Origin: Candidatus Aegiribacteria sp.
Lineage (GTDB): Bacteria; Fermentibacterota; Fermentibacteria; Fermentibacterales; JCC-6
DNA length: 58,840 nucleotides
Assembly (NCBI GenBank): GCA_013138965.1
Contig: WTBT01000099.1
Location: 1-58,840 of the forward strand
Direction of reading: 5' to 3'
Shown here: one piece after another, positions 32,588 to 42,560 of the stretch
How positions within the stretch are numbered: the first letter of the stretch is position 1
Layout: every line of letters starts with the position of its first letter
The notes under the pieces: generated by a model
What the model saw: the letters and a program-made list of their open reading frames with translations, nothing else
What the model was told of the DNA's origin: nothing
Database searches by the model: none
Made by a program: the position numbers and the translations under genes

Positions 32588-35500
32588 CTAATCCATGCAG
32601 GGAAACAGTATGTACAGTGAGCCGTTTTCTTCGTCCTTGCGCAGTGTGCTCCCGGTGAGTTGCAGTATCAGGCACAGCAGTGAAATTTCCGAGGTTTGTG
32701 GAATTCCTCCCGAATAGTCTGCCTGTGCAGTTGGATCGAACAATTTTGCTGGAAGAGCCTTCAAAGGACTACCATCAGTCTTCCGGATTTCTAATTTTAC
32801 ATAATCTTCCGCTTCCCTGTACAGATCCCCGACATACTCAAGGTTCTTTCTCCTGATGACAGATACTCTGAAGGTTGGCGCGGCTTCAGGGCATACGATA
32901 CTGCAGAGTTGAAGCGTAACCCGCTGCATAAGTTCAATGCTGCCGGATATGTCGTAGAGATCGCCTGATATGGAAACAACCGGAGAAAGCATACCGGCTT
33001 CAATAAAGGAGGAAATAACCTTATCAAGATAGAATTCGGTACTGACCCTTTCAGGAATTGTACTTAAAGACATCTGGATCATTCGGAGGTAGAGGTAGCC
33101 TTTCTCCATACCCTCAAAGGCGTACTTCGCAGTATTCAGAACAGCCGCTACAGGGTGATCGGGATTAAGAACCTTCTTCACGCGCATGAAGCCTGTGCTG
33201 ATGGATTTCAGAAGGCTCTCCAGCGTACCTCTCAATGCATATCCTGAATCTTCGGCTGATTCCATCTGCTTTAGACGCATTAGATACGACGGGTCTGAAA
33301 CCGGCCACCAGATGATCAGTGATTCTCCAACATGTCCGTCAAGCGCCACGGCAGCCATCTGAACAGGCTCCCCGCTTTCGGTCATGAGCTTCAAGTTCAT
33401 CCTGCCCAATTTCAGGATACCTGAAATCGACGCATCGAGATGCGACCATTCGGTACCCGAGAACATATCGTAGATTGTCCGGTTGGAAACACCTCCGTCG
33501 CTTACATCCATCCAGGTTGACAGGAGTATCTTGCCGCTGCTGTTGGAAATAAGAAACTTGCCGGCCGCCCTCTCCGCGATAAACGCGAATCTTCTTCCTA
33601 TGGTTGATTTTTCACGTTCAACACAGGTTCTGGCAACATTACGGGCATAATCCTTCAGGATAGAATACTCTCTTCCACCGTGAAACAGGCACTCCCCGAT
33701 TATCTCTGTATCAGTCTCCAGTGGAATTGTCCACTGGTGTGTGGAAACTCCATCTGTTTTCTGATCGTAGGAGGTTCGAGTAACAGGGTTGGCTCCTCGG
33801 ATCTTCAGCGTAACCCTGGATGCTCCGGATATTTCAAGCAGTGCGGCTGCCGCTGCCTCTTTAACCCTGATCCGGTCAGAAGCCGATAACAGAGCCGATG
33901 TGCCTCTGCTCAGGGCGGAGTACGTCTCGGCTGCCTTTTTGGCTGCACTGATGCTGTATACATCATCTGATTCAACGCCAGCCACAATTATTACAGGTTC
34001 CAGATTTCTACTCTCGACTGATTCCGTTCTAAGCAGACGCCATGTGCACCTGGCAGTTTCTCCATCCTGATTCTCGATTTCCCAGGATTCCGGGAATTCG
34101 GACGATCCGTTCCTGATAAATCTCTGGGCTGCGCTGATCCCTCCTATACCTTCAAAAAGGATACTGGCGGCAAGCTCAGACCCGGCAGTGGCAAGATCGC
34201 GGGAAACTCCGGTCAGTTCCTCCATGGGCTTGTTCCAGAGAATAACCGACCAGTCGATCCTGAATAGAGCAACAGGCACATCCAGTGAATCAATCATGGT
34301 ACCGGCAAACTTATTCTGTCTGCTGATCAGAAGATCCAGATGTTCTATCTCAGCCTCGTACTCGTTAGCGTTTAAATATGCCCTGACTGCTTTGGCCAGG
34401 ATTTCAGCGAAGGGAAACAACTCTGTTAACAAATCGCTTCCAGTGGTTGCCATAATGATGTAACCGTAAGTCTTTCTTTCCGATTCAAGAGGAAATACAA
34501 GACAGCCCTTAAACCAGGAATCAAGCACTCCCATATCATCCCCGGTGAGCCTGTACCCGGTATCGGAATCCAGCAGTACTGGAGCCAGCCTCAACTCTAA
34601 AAAGATTTCAGGTGCATCATCCGGCCAGCCGGATGTACAACCTGCAAGCCTGCTGTCCGAGAGGGGATCAGACAGATAAATCGCCACAGCATCAGCATCT
34701 ATACAATCACGCAATTTCTCAGCTATTTCAGCAGTACTGAAGGTTCTGGTAGAAAGGAGTGTATCGGCCATGTGGTTTATCTTCTTTATGATTTCCAGAC
34801 AGTTTCTGTAGTTATCATTCACTATTGTGATGTCGGAAATATCCTCGAATATCCCAACCGCATAGAATACTTCCCCATGATCCTCCATAATGGGGTGAAC
34901 ATTCTGAAGAATTATCCTTCTGGTTCTATCGGGAAGGGTAAATCGGGCAGTTCTGGCATCTTCCTTCTCCTGTGAGTAGCTTGAAAAGAACAGTCTTGTC
35001 AGATCTTCGATGATCTCATAACTTTCGCTGGGCAGGATTTCATGCAGATGAATACCAAGAAGATTTTCAACCAGCCCGAACATACGACCGAAAGCTCTGT
35101 TAGCAACAAGTATCCTGTAATCTCTATCGAATAGAACCAGACCTGTGTTCACTGAATTGAAATAAGCCTGGTTCATCTTTCTACTCGTTCTCAGGCGATT
35201 CTCAGCCTGAAAACTCTCGGTCGTGTCGAAACAGGTTCCCACCATACCACTGCTACCCGGAGTAAACGTACACTCAATTCTACGCTGGGCATCGGGACGG
35301 CAGACTACTTTCATCTGTTTACCGTCCAGTACCATCTTCACGACATTTTCCCAGGAATACAAAACGGGAGATACGAGAATATCATTTATGTTCTTACCAA
35401 TTACATGCTTCTGTGGGATTCTGAATATAGTGGACATAGCTTTATTCCAAAGTGTGATGTTGCCTGTCCTGTCAGTTCCCACTATACCAGCACCGAGTTC

Positions 35501-35839
35501 ATCAAGCATGATATTGCTCCGGCTCTGGAATCCGGGAATACCGAAAATGACTACCTCAGCTTGATCTTTTACGGTAGTGACTGACCCGGTGAGGGAAGAT
35601 GTGGAAAGATGAACGGGAATATCCGGAAGTCCGGCGGCCAGAATGGTTGCAAGTTCAGTTGGAAGAAGAGTAAGGGAGTCGGTTGAATTGATAAGCCTTC
35701 GTGCGCTTACACCCAGGAGTCCTTCACTGTCACCGGAAACAAGTGACACACCTGAATCCGGAGTCCAGCTGATCCTTACCCATCCACGTGAATGTAATGA
35801 GCCTACCGTATCATTATTCATCCGATTCGCTCTCATCAT
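32588..35839 (-). CDS. large PAS/GAF sensor protein with degenerate histidine-kinase-like C-terminus
   Basis: 1083 residues, no transmembrane segment, likely cytoplasmic. PAS 1 is at about 108-212 (GIVGTDRTGNITLWNKAM), PAS 2 at about 224-340 (YFNSVNTGLVLFDRDYRILVAN), a GAF-like domain at about 345-490, PAS 3 at about 510-625 (DSLDVPVALFRIDWSVILWN) and a second GAF-like domain at about 640-760. The C-terminal 240 residues look like a DHp-HATPase pair, but no His-Glu/Asp phosphorylation motif and no clear N, G1 or G2 box remain. It may pass signals by protein contact and not by phosphorylation. ATGs at 35839, 35836 and 35821 are possible starts. It lies 21 bp after the barrel protein gene on the same strand. 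Confidence 0.78.
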   Translation of the reverse strand: MMRANRMNNDTVGSLHSRGWVRISWTPDSGVSLVSGDSEGLLGVSARRLINSTDSLTLLPTELATILAAGLPDIPVHLSTSSLTGSVTTVKDQAEVVIFGIPGFQSRSNIMLDELGAGIVGTDRTGNITLWNKAMSTIFRIPQKHVIGKNINDILVSPVLYSWENVVKMVLDGKQMKVVCRPDAQRRIECTFTPGSSGMVGTCFDTTESFQAENRLRTSRKMNQAYFNSVNTGLVLFDRDYRILVANRAFGRMFGLVENLLGIHLHEILPSESYEIIEDLTRLFFSSYSQEKEDARTARFTLPDRTRRIILQNVHPIMEDHGEVFYAVGIFEDISDITIVNDNYRNCLEIIKKINHMADTLLSTRTFSTAEIAEKLRDCIDADAVAIYLSDPLSDSRLAGCTSGWPDDAPEIFLELRLAPVLLDSDTGYRLTGDDMGVLDSWFKGCLVFPLESERKTYGYIIMATTGSDLLTELFPFAEILAKAVRAYLNANEYEAEIEHLDLLISRQNKFAGTMIDSLDVPVALFRIDWSVILWNKPMEELTGVSRDLATAGSELAASILFEGIGGISAAQRFIRNGSSEFPESWEIENQDGETARCTWRLLRTESVESRNLEPVIIVAGVESDDVYSISAAKKAAETYSALSRGTSALLSASDRIRVKEAAAAALLEISGASRVTLKIRGANPVTRTSYDQKTDGVSTHQWTIPLETDTEIIGECLFHGGREYSILKDYARNVARTCVEREKSTIGRRFAFIAERAAGKFLISNSSGKILLSTWMDVSDGGVSNRTIYDMFSGTEWSHLDASISGILKLGRMNLKLMTESGEPVQMAAVALDGHVGESLIIWWPVSDPSYLMRLKQMESAEDSGYALRGTLESLLKSISTGFMRVKKVLNPDHPVAAVLNTAKYAFEGMEKGYLYLRMIQMSLSTIPERVSTEFYLDKVISSFIEAGMLSPVVSISGDLYDISGSIELMQRVTLQLCSIVCPEAAPTFRVSVIRRKNLEYVGDLYREAEDYVKLEIRKTDGSPLKALPAKLFDPTAQADYSGGIPQTSEISLLCLILQLTGSTLRKDEENGSLYILFPCMD

Positions 35840-35860
35840 ACAACGATGAAACCGCCATGG

Positions 35861-36991
35861 TTAGATTACATACTGCAGCCCAATGCAGAAGTGAGTCCAG
35901 GAATCATCGACAAAATCCGAATACTCATCGGGAAAGGATCTGCTTTCCCGGGATCTTCCACTATGAGACAGTGCGCAGTCTATTCTCATCCGGCCTACAT
36001 GGTAGTTTCCCCCTACGGAGAATGCAAGGCCCACGCGGTTCATATTCTCTCCCTCATTGAATCCGACACCGGCAAAGATGTTCATATTGCCCCTGATGGG
36101 AGTTTCAATGGAAAGTTTTCCGTTAAAGAAATTATTGTCGAAAGGATCGACTATTTCACCCTCAAAACCAATCGTAGTATTACCTATATGCTCGGCTCTG
36201 GCTCTTCCGGCAATGGAGATGCTGGAATAGTAGCGATCAGCAGACCCAGAATTAAAGCACATGCCGGCGCTTAATTCATCATCCCATAGAAGGAATCCAG
36301 CGTGACAGCATGCCTCTGAAAGCTCCCAGCTCCACGAACAGGTTGAATCTATGTAGGGAGTAAACATCTGATCATAAACGTAATCGTAACTGACTTCACC
36401 GAACCTCAATCCGCCGGATACCCCTGCCGCGAAGTTATCGCTGATACTCCATGATACTCCGCCCAGGGCTTCCCATAATCCGCCTTTGGCTTTCAGCATT
36501 TCAATAATGTCTATGCCTGGATGGGCAGGATCATAAGGAAGGAAGTGTATTCCGTCATACCGGTGATCAGATACCTTTGCTACGCCGGCACCAATAACCA
36601 GATCCGGTCCTGTCCGGTAAGCTACCGCGCCTGTTATGGAACATAAGCCAGTGCCTGACCGTTGTGTTATGCTGGTGCTGTCGCAAACCTCCTCACTCCA
36701 GGCGATCATTGAAGTGGAGGCTGTCATATTGAAGCTGTTCACATTGGAAAGAGAAGCGGGATTAAGAAATACAGCCGAGGCTCCCTCGGCCCCGAATACT
36801 CTGATACCTACCAGGGCTGCTGACCTGATGCTGATGACATTAACACTGTTTCCGTAGTTCAGCGCATCGTGAAATCCGTACCCGAGGCATGCTGCGGGAA
36901 CAATAAAGATAATCAGGATAAAAGTAATCAGTGATGATACTGCTCCATAGATGCGTCTTCGGGAAAATGTGACAGGTAAGAATTGGGACAT
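35861..36991 (-). CDS. outer-membrane beta-barrel protein (PorV/FadL-like), paralogue of 37570-38649
   Basis: 376 residues from the ATG at 36991, preceded by GGAAGGAAC; the open frame continues 41 codons upstream without coding character. A signal peptide (region 10-37, LITFILIIFIVPAACLGYG) is followed by a beta-rich protein with alternating hydrophobic residues and a conserved opening, SIRSAALVGIRVFGAEGASAVFLNPASL, seen in UPF0164/PorV-type barrels. It shares with the neighbour at 37570-38649 the segments LRFGEVSYD, FEGEIVDP and the N-terminal NPA(S/D) block. It likely forms a small outer-membrane pore or scaffold. It is divergent from ndk. Confidence 0.78.
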   Translation of the reverse strand: MSQFLPVTFSRRRIYGAVSSLITFILIIFIVPAACLGYGFHDALNYGNSVNVISIRSAALVGIRVFGAEGASAVFLNPASLSNVNSFNMTASTSMIAWSEEVCDSTSITQRSGTGLCSITGAVAYRTGPDLVIGAGVAKVSDHRYDGIHFLPYDPAHPGIDIIEMLKAKGGLWEALGGVSWSISDNFAAGVSGGLRFGEVSYDYVYDQMFTPYIDSTCSWSWELSEACCHAGFLLWDDELSAGMCFNSGSADRYYSSISIAGRARAEHIGNTTIGFEGEIVDPFDNNFFNGKLSIETPIRGNMNIFAGVGFNEGENMNRVGLAFSVGGNYHVGRMRIDCALSHSGRSRESRSFPDEYSDFVDDSWTHFCIGLQYVI

Positions 36992-37112
36992 GTCAGTTCC
37001 TTCCGTGCATGCTGTGATTGTTCCTGCAATGATACAATCACCGAATAGTAAAAACAATATTGCCTTCGAATAGATGATAAGCATATTATTGGGACAGATG
37101 AAAGGAGTGTGC

Positions 37113-37556
37113 ATGGAGCAAACACTTGTTATCCTTAAACCAAATGCGGTGCAGAGAGAACTGATCGGTCAGCTTATATCCAAATTCGAACGAAGGGGGA
37201 TGAAGATAACAGCTATGAAACTGACCAGGATCTCCATCGAAACAGCAGAACAGCATTACAAAGAACACAGGGGAAAAGAGTTCTATGAGGATCTCATCTC
37301 CTTTATTATAAGCGGACCATCGGTTATTATGATTCTTGAGTCAATGGACGCTGTTGAAATCGTAAGGTCAATGGTTGGCGCAACCAATCCTGCGGAAGCC
37401 GTACCGGGTTCAATAAGGGGTGATTACGCAACCAGCCCCGGTCATAATATGATCCATGCGTCCGATTCTGTTGAATCAGCAACAAGAGAAATAGAGCTTT
37501 TCTTCATACCTGAAGAGATACATGAATACCGGCTTGCCGTAAGACCCTGGCTTTAA
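37113..37556 (+). CDS. ndk: nucleoside diphosphate kinase
   Basis: 147 residues from the ATG at 37113, which follows AAAGGAG; an upstream in-frame ATG lacks a binding site. The N-terminus QTLVILKPNAVQRELIG and the catalytic His in PGHNMIHASDS are diagnostic. The enzyme transfers the terminal phosphate of ATP to other nucleoside diphosphates through a phosphohistidine. The length is slightly above the usual 135-145. It is alone on the plus strand, inserted between two paralogous outer-membrane barrel genes, with 13 bp to the convergent one. Confidence 0.95.
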   Translation: MEQTLVILKPNAVQRELIGQLISKFERRGMKITAMKLTRISIETAEQHYKEHRGKEFYEDLISFIISGPSVIMILESMDAVEIVRSMVGATNPAEAVPGSIRGDYATSPGHNMIHASDSVESATREIELFFIPEEIHEYRLAVRPWL

Positions 37557-37569
37557 CCTGTCAGCTGTT

Positions 37570-38649
37570 TTACAGATTCCAGTTAAGCCCGAAGGAAAGA
37601 AGCGATTGCGACAGCTTGATATCGATCGGATCCCAGACAGAGAAAGCATACGATTCTCTTGTTATGGAAGACCACGAAAACGCGCCGTTCAGAGTTATTC
37701 TTCCAAGGCCTATTGCCGCTCCGAAAGACAACCCGACTCCCTGGCTTTCTACTTCCTCATTCCTGTCGATAAAGGATAACGCACCTCTGAAAGTAAGGGA
37801 GTTGGACGGGGATAACTGTCCTATAAATCTGCCTTCCAGATTATTGGCATCACCCGGATCAACGATCTCAGCCTCTATTCCAAGGGCTCCCTGCTTCAAC
37901 TCTCCGGTATAGAGTAAGGCACCGGCGGCAATTCGCGCATCGTAGTGATCCGTGGCGGATGCCCATGAGACGCCTATGCTGGCCATGCGAAGGGGAATCA
38001 TTATTCCGGCGTGCCAGCAGAATTCACTCTCATTCCATCCGATCGAAACCGTTGTGTCGTTTTCAGGATGCACTCTGTCCTCAAATGTGGAATCGTAACT
38101 GGCCTCACCGAACCGCAGTCCGCCTGAAAATCCTACATTGATCCAGCTTTCCGGGTGCCATGAAAAACCTGCGGCGGATTCGTACAACCCCCCTCGTGAA
38201 ACAAGTTCAACGGCTTCGATAATATCACCAGAAACAAGATCCCGGTCGTAATACCTGCCTTCAAATGAGAAGTCCGAAATTCTTGCTATTCCAGCTCCCA
38301 TGGCAAGCTTACTGCTTGCTTGGAATTTCATGGCGGCTGACAGGTTAGAAAGAGCAATCCAGTTGAAATCATGGTATCCGGTAGTATCTTCAAAAGATTC
38401 GATAAGCACAGCGGGGCCAATTGACATCGTGAAACTGGTTCCTGGAATCCGGTAAATGTCAGCAGGATTGGTCAGAACGGAAAGGGCATCCCCGAACCCG
38501 ATGGCTCTGGCTCCACCAAGACCCATTGTAACAGCATTGTATCCGGGGATGGAAGTGCCATTCCCGTTTGCATCAGCGTATCCGAAAGCAGAGGCAACGC
38601 CCGAAATTACAAGAAGAAGCAGCAATGCAGAACATTTCACGATTCTCAT
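37570..38649 (-). CDS. outer-membrane beta-barrel protein (PorV/FadL-like)
   Basis: 359 residues. It has a cleavable signal peptide (LLLLVISGVASAFG) and then a beta-rich domain starting VTMGLGGARAIGFGDALSVLTNPADIYRI, a common opening of FadL/PorV-type barrels. It is paralogous to the product of 35861-36991 (shared LRFGEASYDSTF, EIVDPGD and barrel periodicity). The last residues, SLLSFGLNWNL, end in an aromatic-flanked strand typical of outer-membrane barrels. It may be a porin or a shuttle for secreted C-terminal-domain proteins, as PorV is in type IX secretion; that is an inference from the window content only. Confidence 0.78.
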   Translation of the reverse strand: MRIVKCSALLLLLVISGVASAFGYADANGNGTSIPGYNAVTMGLGGARAIGFGDALSVLTNPADIYRIPGTSFTMSIGPAVLIESFEDTTGYHDFNWIALSNLSAAMKFQASSKLAMGAGIARISDFSFEGRYYDRDLVSGDIIEAVELVSRGGLYESAAGFSWHPESWINVGFSGGLRFGEASYDSTFEDRVHPENDTTVSIGWNESEFCWHAGIMIPLRMASIGVSWASATDHYDARIAAGALLYTGELKQGALGIEAEIVDPGDANNLEGRFIGQLSPSNSLTFRGALSFIDRNEEVESQGVGLSFGAAIGLGRITLNGAFSWSSITRESYAFSVWDPIDIKLSQSLLSFGLNWNL

Positions 38650-38735
38650 AATAATCCCCTGTTCATTAAATGATGTCCGTAGAATACCGTAAACTACCGA
38701 CAGCAGGGCTGCAGGCGGTAAGCATTTATTCCTCC

Positions 38736-40175
38736 TCAGGAGAAGTTCTCCTTCACGTATTCGTACCCTTTTCTAACAGCTTTTTCGTTCAGCTTGATGA
38801 CCGACTCAGGCTTCCCTTTGAATAGAAATGACATGAGATTCTCTATTTCACCGGGATCGAACATTCCGGTGACAGCTGCAAAGGCACCTACATTGACCAT
38901 GCTCTGAACCCTCGTATCACCGAGTTCATCGGCGATGCCGGTAATAGGTATTGGATACACTTTAATGTCCCCGCGAGAAGGCTCTATGTTGATAAGTGTA
39001 GTGTTGTAAATAAGCGTTCCTTCGGGAACGAGTATCTTCTCGAATTTTTCGAGACTCGGCTGGTTCATGGCGATAACCAAGTTGGGTTCGGTGCACTCGG
39101 ATGCGCCAATGGTATCTTCCTGTATCTTGACCGAGCAGTTCGCCGTACCGCCCCGCATTTCGGGTCCGTAGGACGGAAGCCAGCTCACGTTGTAACCGTA
39201 TTCCATTCCAACGTTAGCCAGAGCTATACCCGCGGACATTATGCCCTGTCCGCCAAAACCGGCTACCCTCAGCGCTACCTTTTCCAAAGCAGCATCAGGG
39301 TTCTTTTCGAAATTTGAATCACTGAGAACACTGTACCCAAGAATTTTCTTGACTTCATCCGGATCCATTACCGGAACGGGACGTTCAATTGCGGGCGTAT
39401 CTTCCGAAATATCCCTGAACGTATCCAGAGGGAACCTGGGTATCATATTCTCTTTAATCCAGTTCTGGGCCGGCACGGAATCCATCTTCCATCCGCTGGG
39501 GCACATGCTTAGAATCTCAACAAAGGAGAATCCCTTCTTGTCCCTGGCGTTCAAAACAGCCTTGCGCACAGCTGCTCTTGTCTTCCTGATATTGGGCATG
39601 TCATGAAGAGATGTTCTTACCACGTATACGGGAGCGGTCAGCTGATTGATGATTTCGCACACCTGTATTGGATAACCGTCAGTTTTGACGTTTCGCCCAT
39701 AGGGTGTAGTTGTAGTTATCTGTCCCTCAAGCGTAGTTGGCGCCATCTGTCCGCCGGTCATGCCATATATGGCGTTGTTAACGAAGAAAACTACCATGTT
39801 CTCCCCGCGGTTCGCCGCCTGGAGGATATTATTGCCTCCGATGGCCGCAAGGTCTCCGTCGCCCTGATAACTTATAACCACCGAATCGGGATTAGCTCTG
39901 GAAACGGAGGTGGCAACGGCAGGAGCCCTTCCATGTGGAACCTGCAGGTTTCCGGTATGGAAGTAGTAGTATGCGAACACACTGCAGCCAACGGGACTGA
40001 TAATTATTGTCTTCTCTACGATATCGAAATCCTCAAGGGCTTCGGCTATAAGCTTGTGAATTATCCCATGACCGCAGCCAGGGCAGTAATGTGTTCTGTC
40101 CTTCTCAGCGCCGGGCTTATGCCTGTACACATCAATGAAACCTTTGGGTTTTCTAAGTACTGTTTTCTGTGCCAT
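38736..40175 (-). CDS. 2-oxoacid:ferredoxin oxidoreductase, fused beta-gamma subunits
   Basis: 479 residues from the ATG at 40175, with GGGGTG upstream; a GTG at 40181 overlapping the alpha stop is an alternative. The beta part (about 1-290) has the HYCPGCGHGIIHK segment and the ThDP motif GDGDLAAIGGNNILQAANRG followed by NNAIYGMTGGQMAPTT. The gamma part (about 298-479) begins VALRVAGFGGQGIMSAGIAL, the POR gamma signature. The enzyme family oxidises branched-chain 2-oxoacids (Vor), 2-oxoglutarate (Kor) or others to acyl-CoA with ferredoxin reduction. The fused form and the gene order delta-alpha-beta/gamma fit Vor or Kor; the exact substrate is not settled. Energy conservation from amino-acid fermentation is the likely role. 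Confidence 0.87.
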   Translation of the reverse strand: MAQKTVLRKPKGFIDVYRHKPGAEKDRTHYCPGCGHGIIHKLIAEALEDFDIVEKTIIISPVGCSVFAYYYFHTGNLQVPHGRAPAVATSVSRANPDSVVISYQGDGDLAAIGGNNILQAANRGENMVVFFVNNAIYGMTGGQMAPTTLEGQITTTTPYGRNVKTDGYPIQVCEIINQLTAPVYVVRTSLHDMPNIRKTRAAVRKAVLNARDKKGFSFVEILSMCPSGWKMDSVPAQNWIKENMIPRFPLDTFRDISEDTPAIERPVPVMDPDEVKKILGYSVLSDSNFEKNPDAALEKVALRVAGFGGQGIMSAGIALANVGMEYGYNVSWLPSYGPEMRGGTANCSVKIQEDTIGASECTEPNLVIAMNQPSLEKFEKILVPEGTLIYNTTLINIEPSRGDIKVYPIPITGIADELGDTRVQSMVNVGAFAAVTGMFDPGEIENLMSFLFKGKPESVIKLNEKAVRKGYEYVKENFS

Positions 40176-40177
40176 AA

Positions 40178-41230
40178 TCACACCCCATAAAGTTCGGAGA
40201 CCTTTTCACAGATCTCCAGGGCAGTCGGAACGTTGCCACCCATTCTATTGTGCAGATCGGAAATCATCTTTCCGCTCAGCGCAAGATTTACATCGTCTAC
40301 AAGCTGACCATCAGACATTTCAACGGTGAGAATACCTTTTAATCCTCTGTCTGCAAGCTCCGCGATCTCATCAACAGGGAAGGGGAAAAGAGTTATGGGT
40401 CTGAGCATACCAAGCTTGATTCCTCTTTCCCGGGCGATACCGATTGCAGAACGGAGAACACGGCTGGAACTTCCATAACCGATGGCAACAATTTCAGCAT
40501 CGTCCATCCTGTACTCCTCCACCCGTACTTCGTTCTTCTGGATGATCGCGTACTTCTTCATCAGCTCTCTGTTCCACTGTTCAAGGTCATCATGATCAAG
40601 GTAGATGGAATTGATGAGATGCCTGGAATCGGCAGTTCCATAAATAGCCCATTCACTCTTGTCAGGAAGTTCCGTCACCGGTTCGGGAAGCTCTACAACC
40701 TCCATCATCTGGCCGATGACACCATCGGTGAGCACAAAGACAGGATTTCTGTATTTGTCCGCCAGTTCGAAAGCCAGCATTGTCAGGTCGCACATCTCCT
40801 GGGCCGAGTTAGGCGCAAGTACGATAACCTTGTAGTTGCCATGTCCCCCGCCCTTGATAACCTGGTTGTAATCACTCTGCTCAGGGCCGATGTTGCCAAG
40901 GCCGGGACCGCCGCGCATGATGTCAATTACTACACATGGAAGAGCCGAAGCCGCGCAGTAGGAAAGACCCTCCTGCTTAAGGCTGATTCCGGGACCAGAG
41001 CTGCCGGTCAGGACTCGCTGTCCGCATCCCGCAGCACCGTAAACCATATTGATTGCAGCAACTTCACTTTCAGCCTGAAGGAATGTTCTTCCAAATTTCG
41101 GGAAGAGCGCGGAAGCTGATTCAGCTATTTCGCTGGCCGGCGTAATGGGATAACCGTAATAAGCCTTGCACCCGGCAAGAATCGCTCCGTATACGGCGGC
41201 ATGGTTCCCTTTCATAAGTTTTCGAGGCAT
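40178..41230 (-). CDS. 2-oxoacid:ferredoxin oxidoreductase, alpha subunit (VorB/KorA-type)
   Basis: 350 residues. The N-terminus [29 protein letters not shown] is the alpha-subunit signature. [19 protein letters not shown] and [18 protein letters not shown] are also typical. GGAGGTGAG precedes the ATG, which follows directly on the ferredoxin stop. The stop lies 2 bp before the ATG chosen for the beta-gamma gene, so the three genes form one transcript. This subunit carries the CoA- and pyrimidine-side part of the ThDP site. Confidence 0.88.
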   Translation of the reverse strand: MPRKLMKGNHAAVYGAILAGCKAYYGYPITPASEIAESASALFPKFGRTFLQAESEVAAINMVYGAAGCGQRVLTGSSGPGISLKQEGLSYCAASALPCVVIDIMRGGPGLGNIGPEQSDYNQVIKGGGHGNYKVIVLAPNSAQEMCDLTMLAFELADKYRNPVFVLTDGVIGQMMEVVELPEPVTELPDKSEWAIYGTADSRHLINSIYLDHDDLEQWNRELMKKYAIIQKNEVRVEEYRMDDAEIVAIGYGSSSRVLRSAIGIARERGIKLGMLRPITLFPFPVDEIAELADRGLKGILTVEMSDGQLVDDVNLALSGKMISDLHNRMGGNVPTALEICEKVSELYGV

Positions 41231-41479
41231 TTAACTCACCTCCTCTGGAACATAATTCTTCATGTATACTGTAACCGCACTTGGTTCAGGGCATACATAG
41301 TAGCAGTTACCGCAGCCTATACAGCCGTCACCAACGTACTCCGAATAGTGAAACCCCTTGGAATTAAGTTTCTCCGAAATCACCAGTACATCCTTGGGGC
41401 ATGATGCTACACAGAGCGCACACCCCTTGCAAATATCGGAATCGATCTCGGGAAACGGGTATTTCCTGTTTTCGTTCAC
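41231..41479 (-). CDS. 2-oxoacid:ferredoxin oxidoreductase, delta subunit (2[4Fe-4S] ferredoxin)
   Basis: 82 residues. Two ferredoxin motifs are visible, [14 protein letters not shown] and [14 protein letters not shown], for two 4Fe-4S clusters. It is the first gene of the operon and starts close to AGGTTTTCC, without an ideal binding site. It passes electrons from the ThDP centre to free ferredoxin. The 279 bp upstream (41480-41758) contain no recognisable gene. Confidence 0.87.
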   Translation of the reverse strand: MNENRKYPFPEIDSDICKGCALCVASCPKDVLVISEKLNSKGFHYSEYVGDGCIGCGNCYYVCPEPSAVTVYMKNYVPEEVS

Positions 41480-41758
41480 TGGAAAACCTCCCGGTTCATG
41501 TTACGATTTTTCTTAATCAAATACTGTTTTTGATAATATGCCTAAAGATTACTCAAATATATGCCGGAAGTCAACGCAAATGGTATCAAATCATACTGAA
41601 TATTCAAGAGGCACACTTCTTCAGGAAGAACCGCTCTCCTCACGCCGGCTAAGACCTGGACAGAGGTGTTCTCGGGGCGCCTGAGATGCCGTACCCCAGG
41701 AAGCCCAGCAAATGCCTTCTTAGTAGAGTGTTTCATTCAAATCCTTTCGCTGCAACCT

Positions 41759-42559
41759 TCAGAGGATCTTGTTCCAGCCGGCGGGGTTTTTTCTGTAACC
41801 CGACATCTCCAGCGTGAGTTCATCACCCTCCCATTCGGGGAACCTTACCGCTCTGCAGCCCTGATACTTCAAGTAGCGCTCAAGGGTTTCAAGATACTCG
41901 TGAACCTGGAGGTTCTCCGCGATCTCAACTTCAGTAACAATGGTGACCGCTCCCGGCTTCAGCACCATGCTGCCCAGCTTCTGCCCCGAAAGTTCGAGTA
42001 TCAGTTTTCCTTCATCGCCGCTCAGAAGGCGGGGCGCATATTTTTCGTTCCTTCCTTGCTGTTTTTTTCTGAGGTAGAAGACCGCCAGCGCATATAGAAC
42101 TGCGAAGGAGAGGATGGCCGGAACGACGGGCACACTTTTCTTCAGTACTATCAGGATGGCAAGAAGGATACCATGCGCAAGGAAGAGCAGTCCCATCACA
42201 ATGGACATTTCCCCCGAGAAGTCCCTGCCGGCTGAGAATCCGGCGACCCTCTTCATCCGGGAAGCCAGCCACGGTTTTCCTCTTGCGGTTGATACGAGCA
42301 GCACTCCTGCAAGGACAAGTTCAAGAAGCACGTATCCAGTTCCGCTGTATCCCCGGCCGGCCAGCATATCCCCGGCAAGACCTGCGGATGCCAGCACCGC
42401 ACCCTCCAGAATGAGGGAGGAATGCTTTGTCCCGCGGAAAACCAGCAGAAAAAGGAACTCACCGAGACCGAGGGCAAACACCGCAAGGGAGGCTGTGTAC
42501 CCGTCAAGTAAGATGTCAGCCGCGAGATATCCCGCGATTACAATAAGGGTCGGATACAT
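41759..42559 (-). CDS. hypothetical membrane protein downstream of clpB
   Basis: 266 residues, not recognised with certainty. The first 170 residues hold five to six hydrophobic helices; the segment GKPWLASRMKRVAG followed by GEMSIVMGLLFLAHG recalls the YciB/IspZ septation-protein family, though weakly. A cytoplasmic C-terminal part of about 85 residues follows (KYAPRLLSGDEGKLILEL to the end), with beta-alpha character and no motif. The start is 1 bp after the clpB stop, so it is co-expressed with the disaggregase. Confidence 0.6.
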   Translation of the reverse strand: MYPTLIVIAGYLAADILLDGYTASLAVFALGLGEFLFLLVFRGTKHSSLILEGAVLASAGLAGDMLAGRGYSGTGYVLLELVLAGVLLVSTARGKPWLASRMKRVAGFSAGRDFSGEMSIVMGLLFLAHGILLAILIVLKKSVPVVPAILSFAVLYALAVFYLRKKQQGRNEKYAPRLLSGDEGKLILELSGQKLGSMVLKPGAVTIVTEVEIAENLQVHEYLETLERYLKYQGCRAVRFPEWEGDELTLEMSGYRKNPAGWNKIL

Positions 42560-42560
42560 T

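Noticed and set aside
41542..41736. 64-codon open frame in the gap upstream of the ferredoxin gene
   Set aside because: No start site, no motif and no coding character; treated as intergenic.
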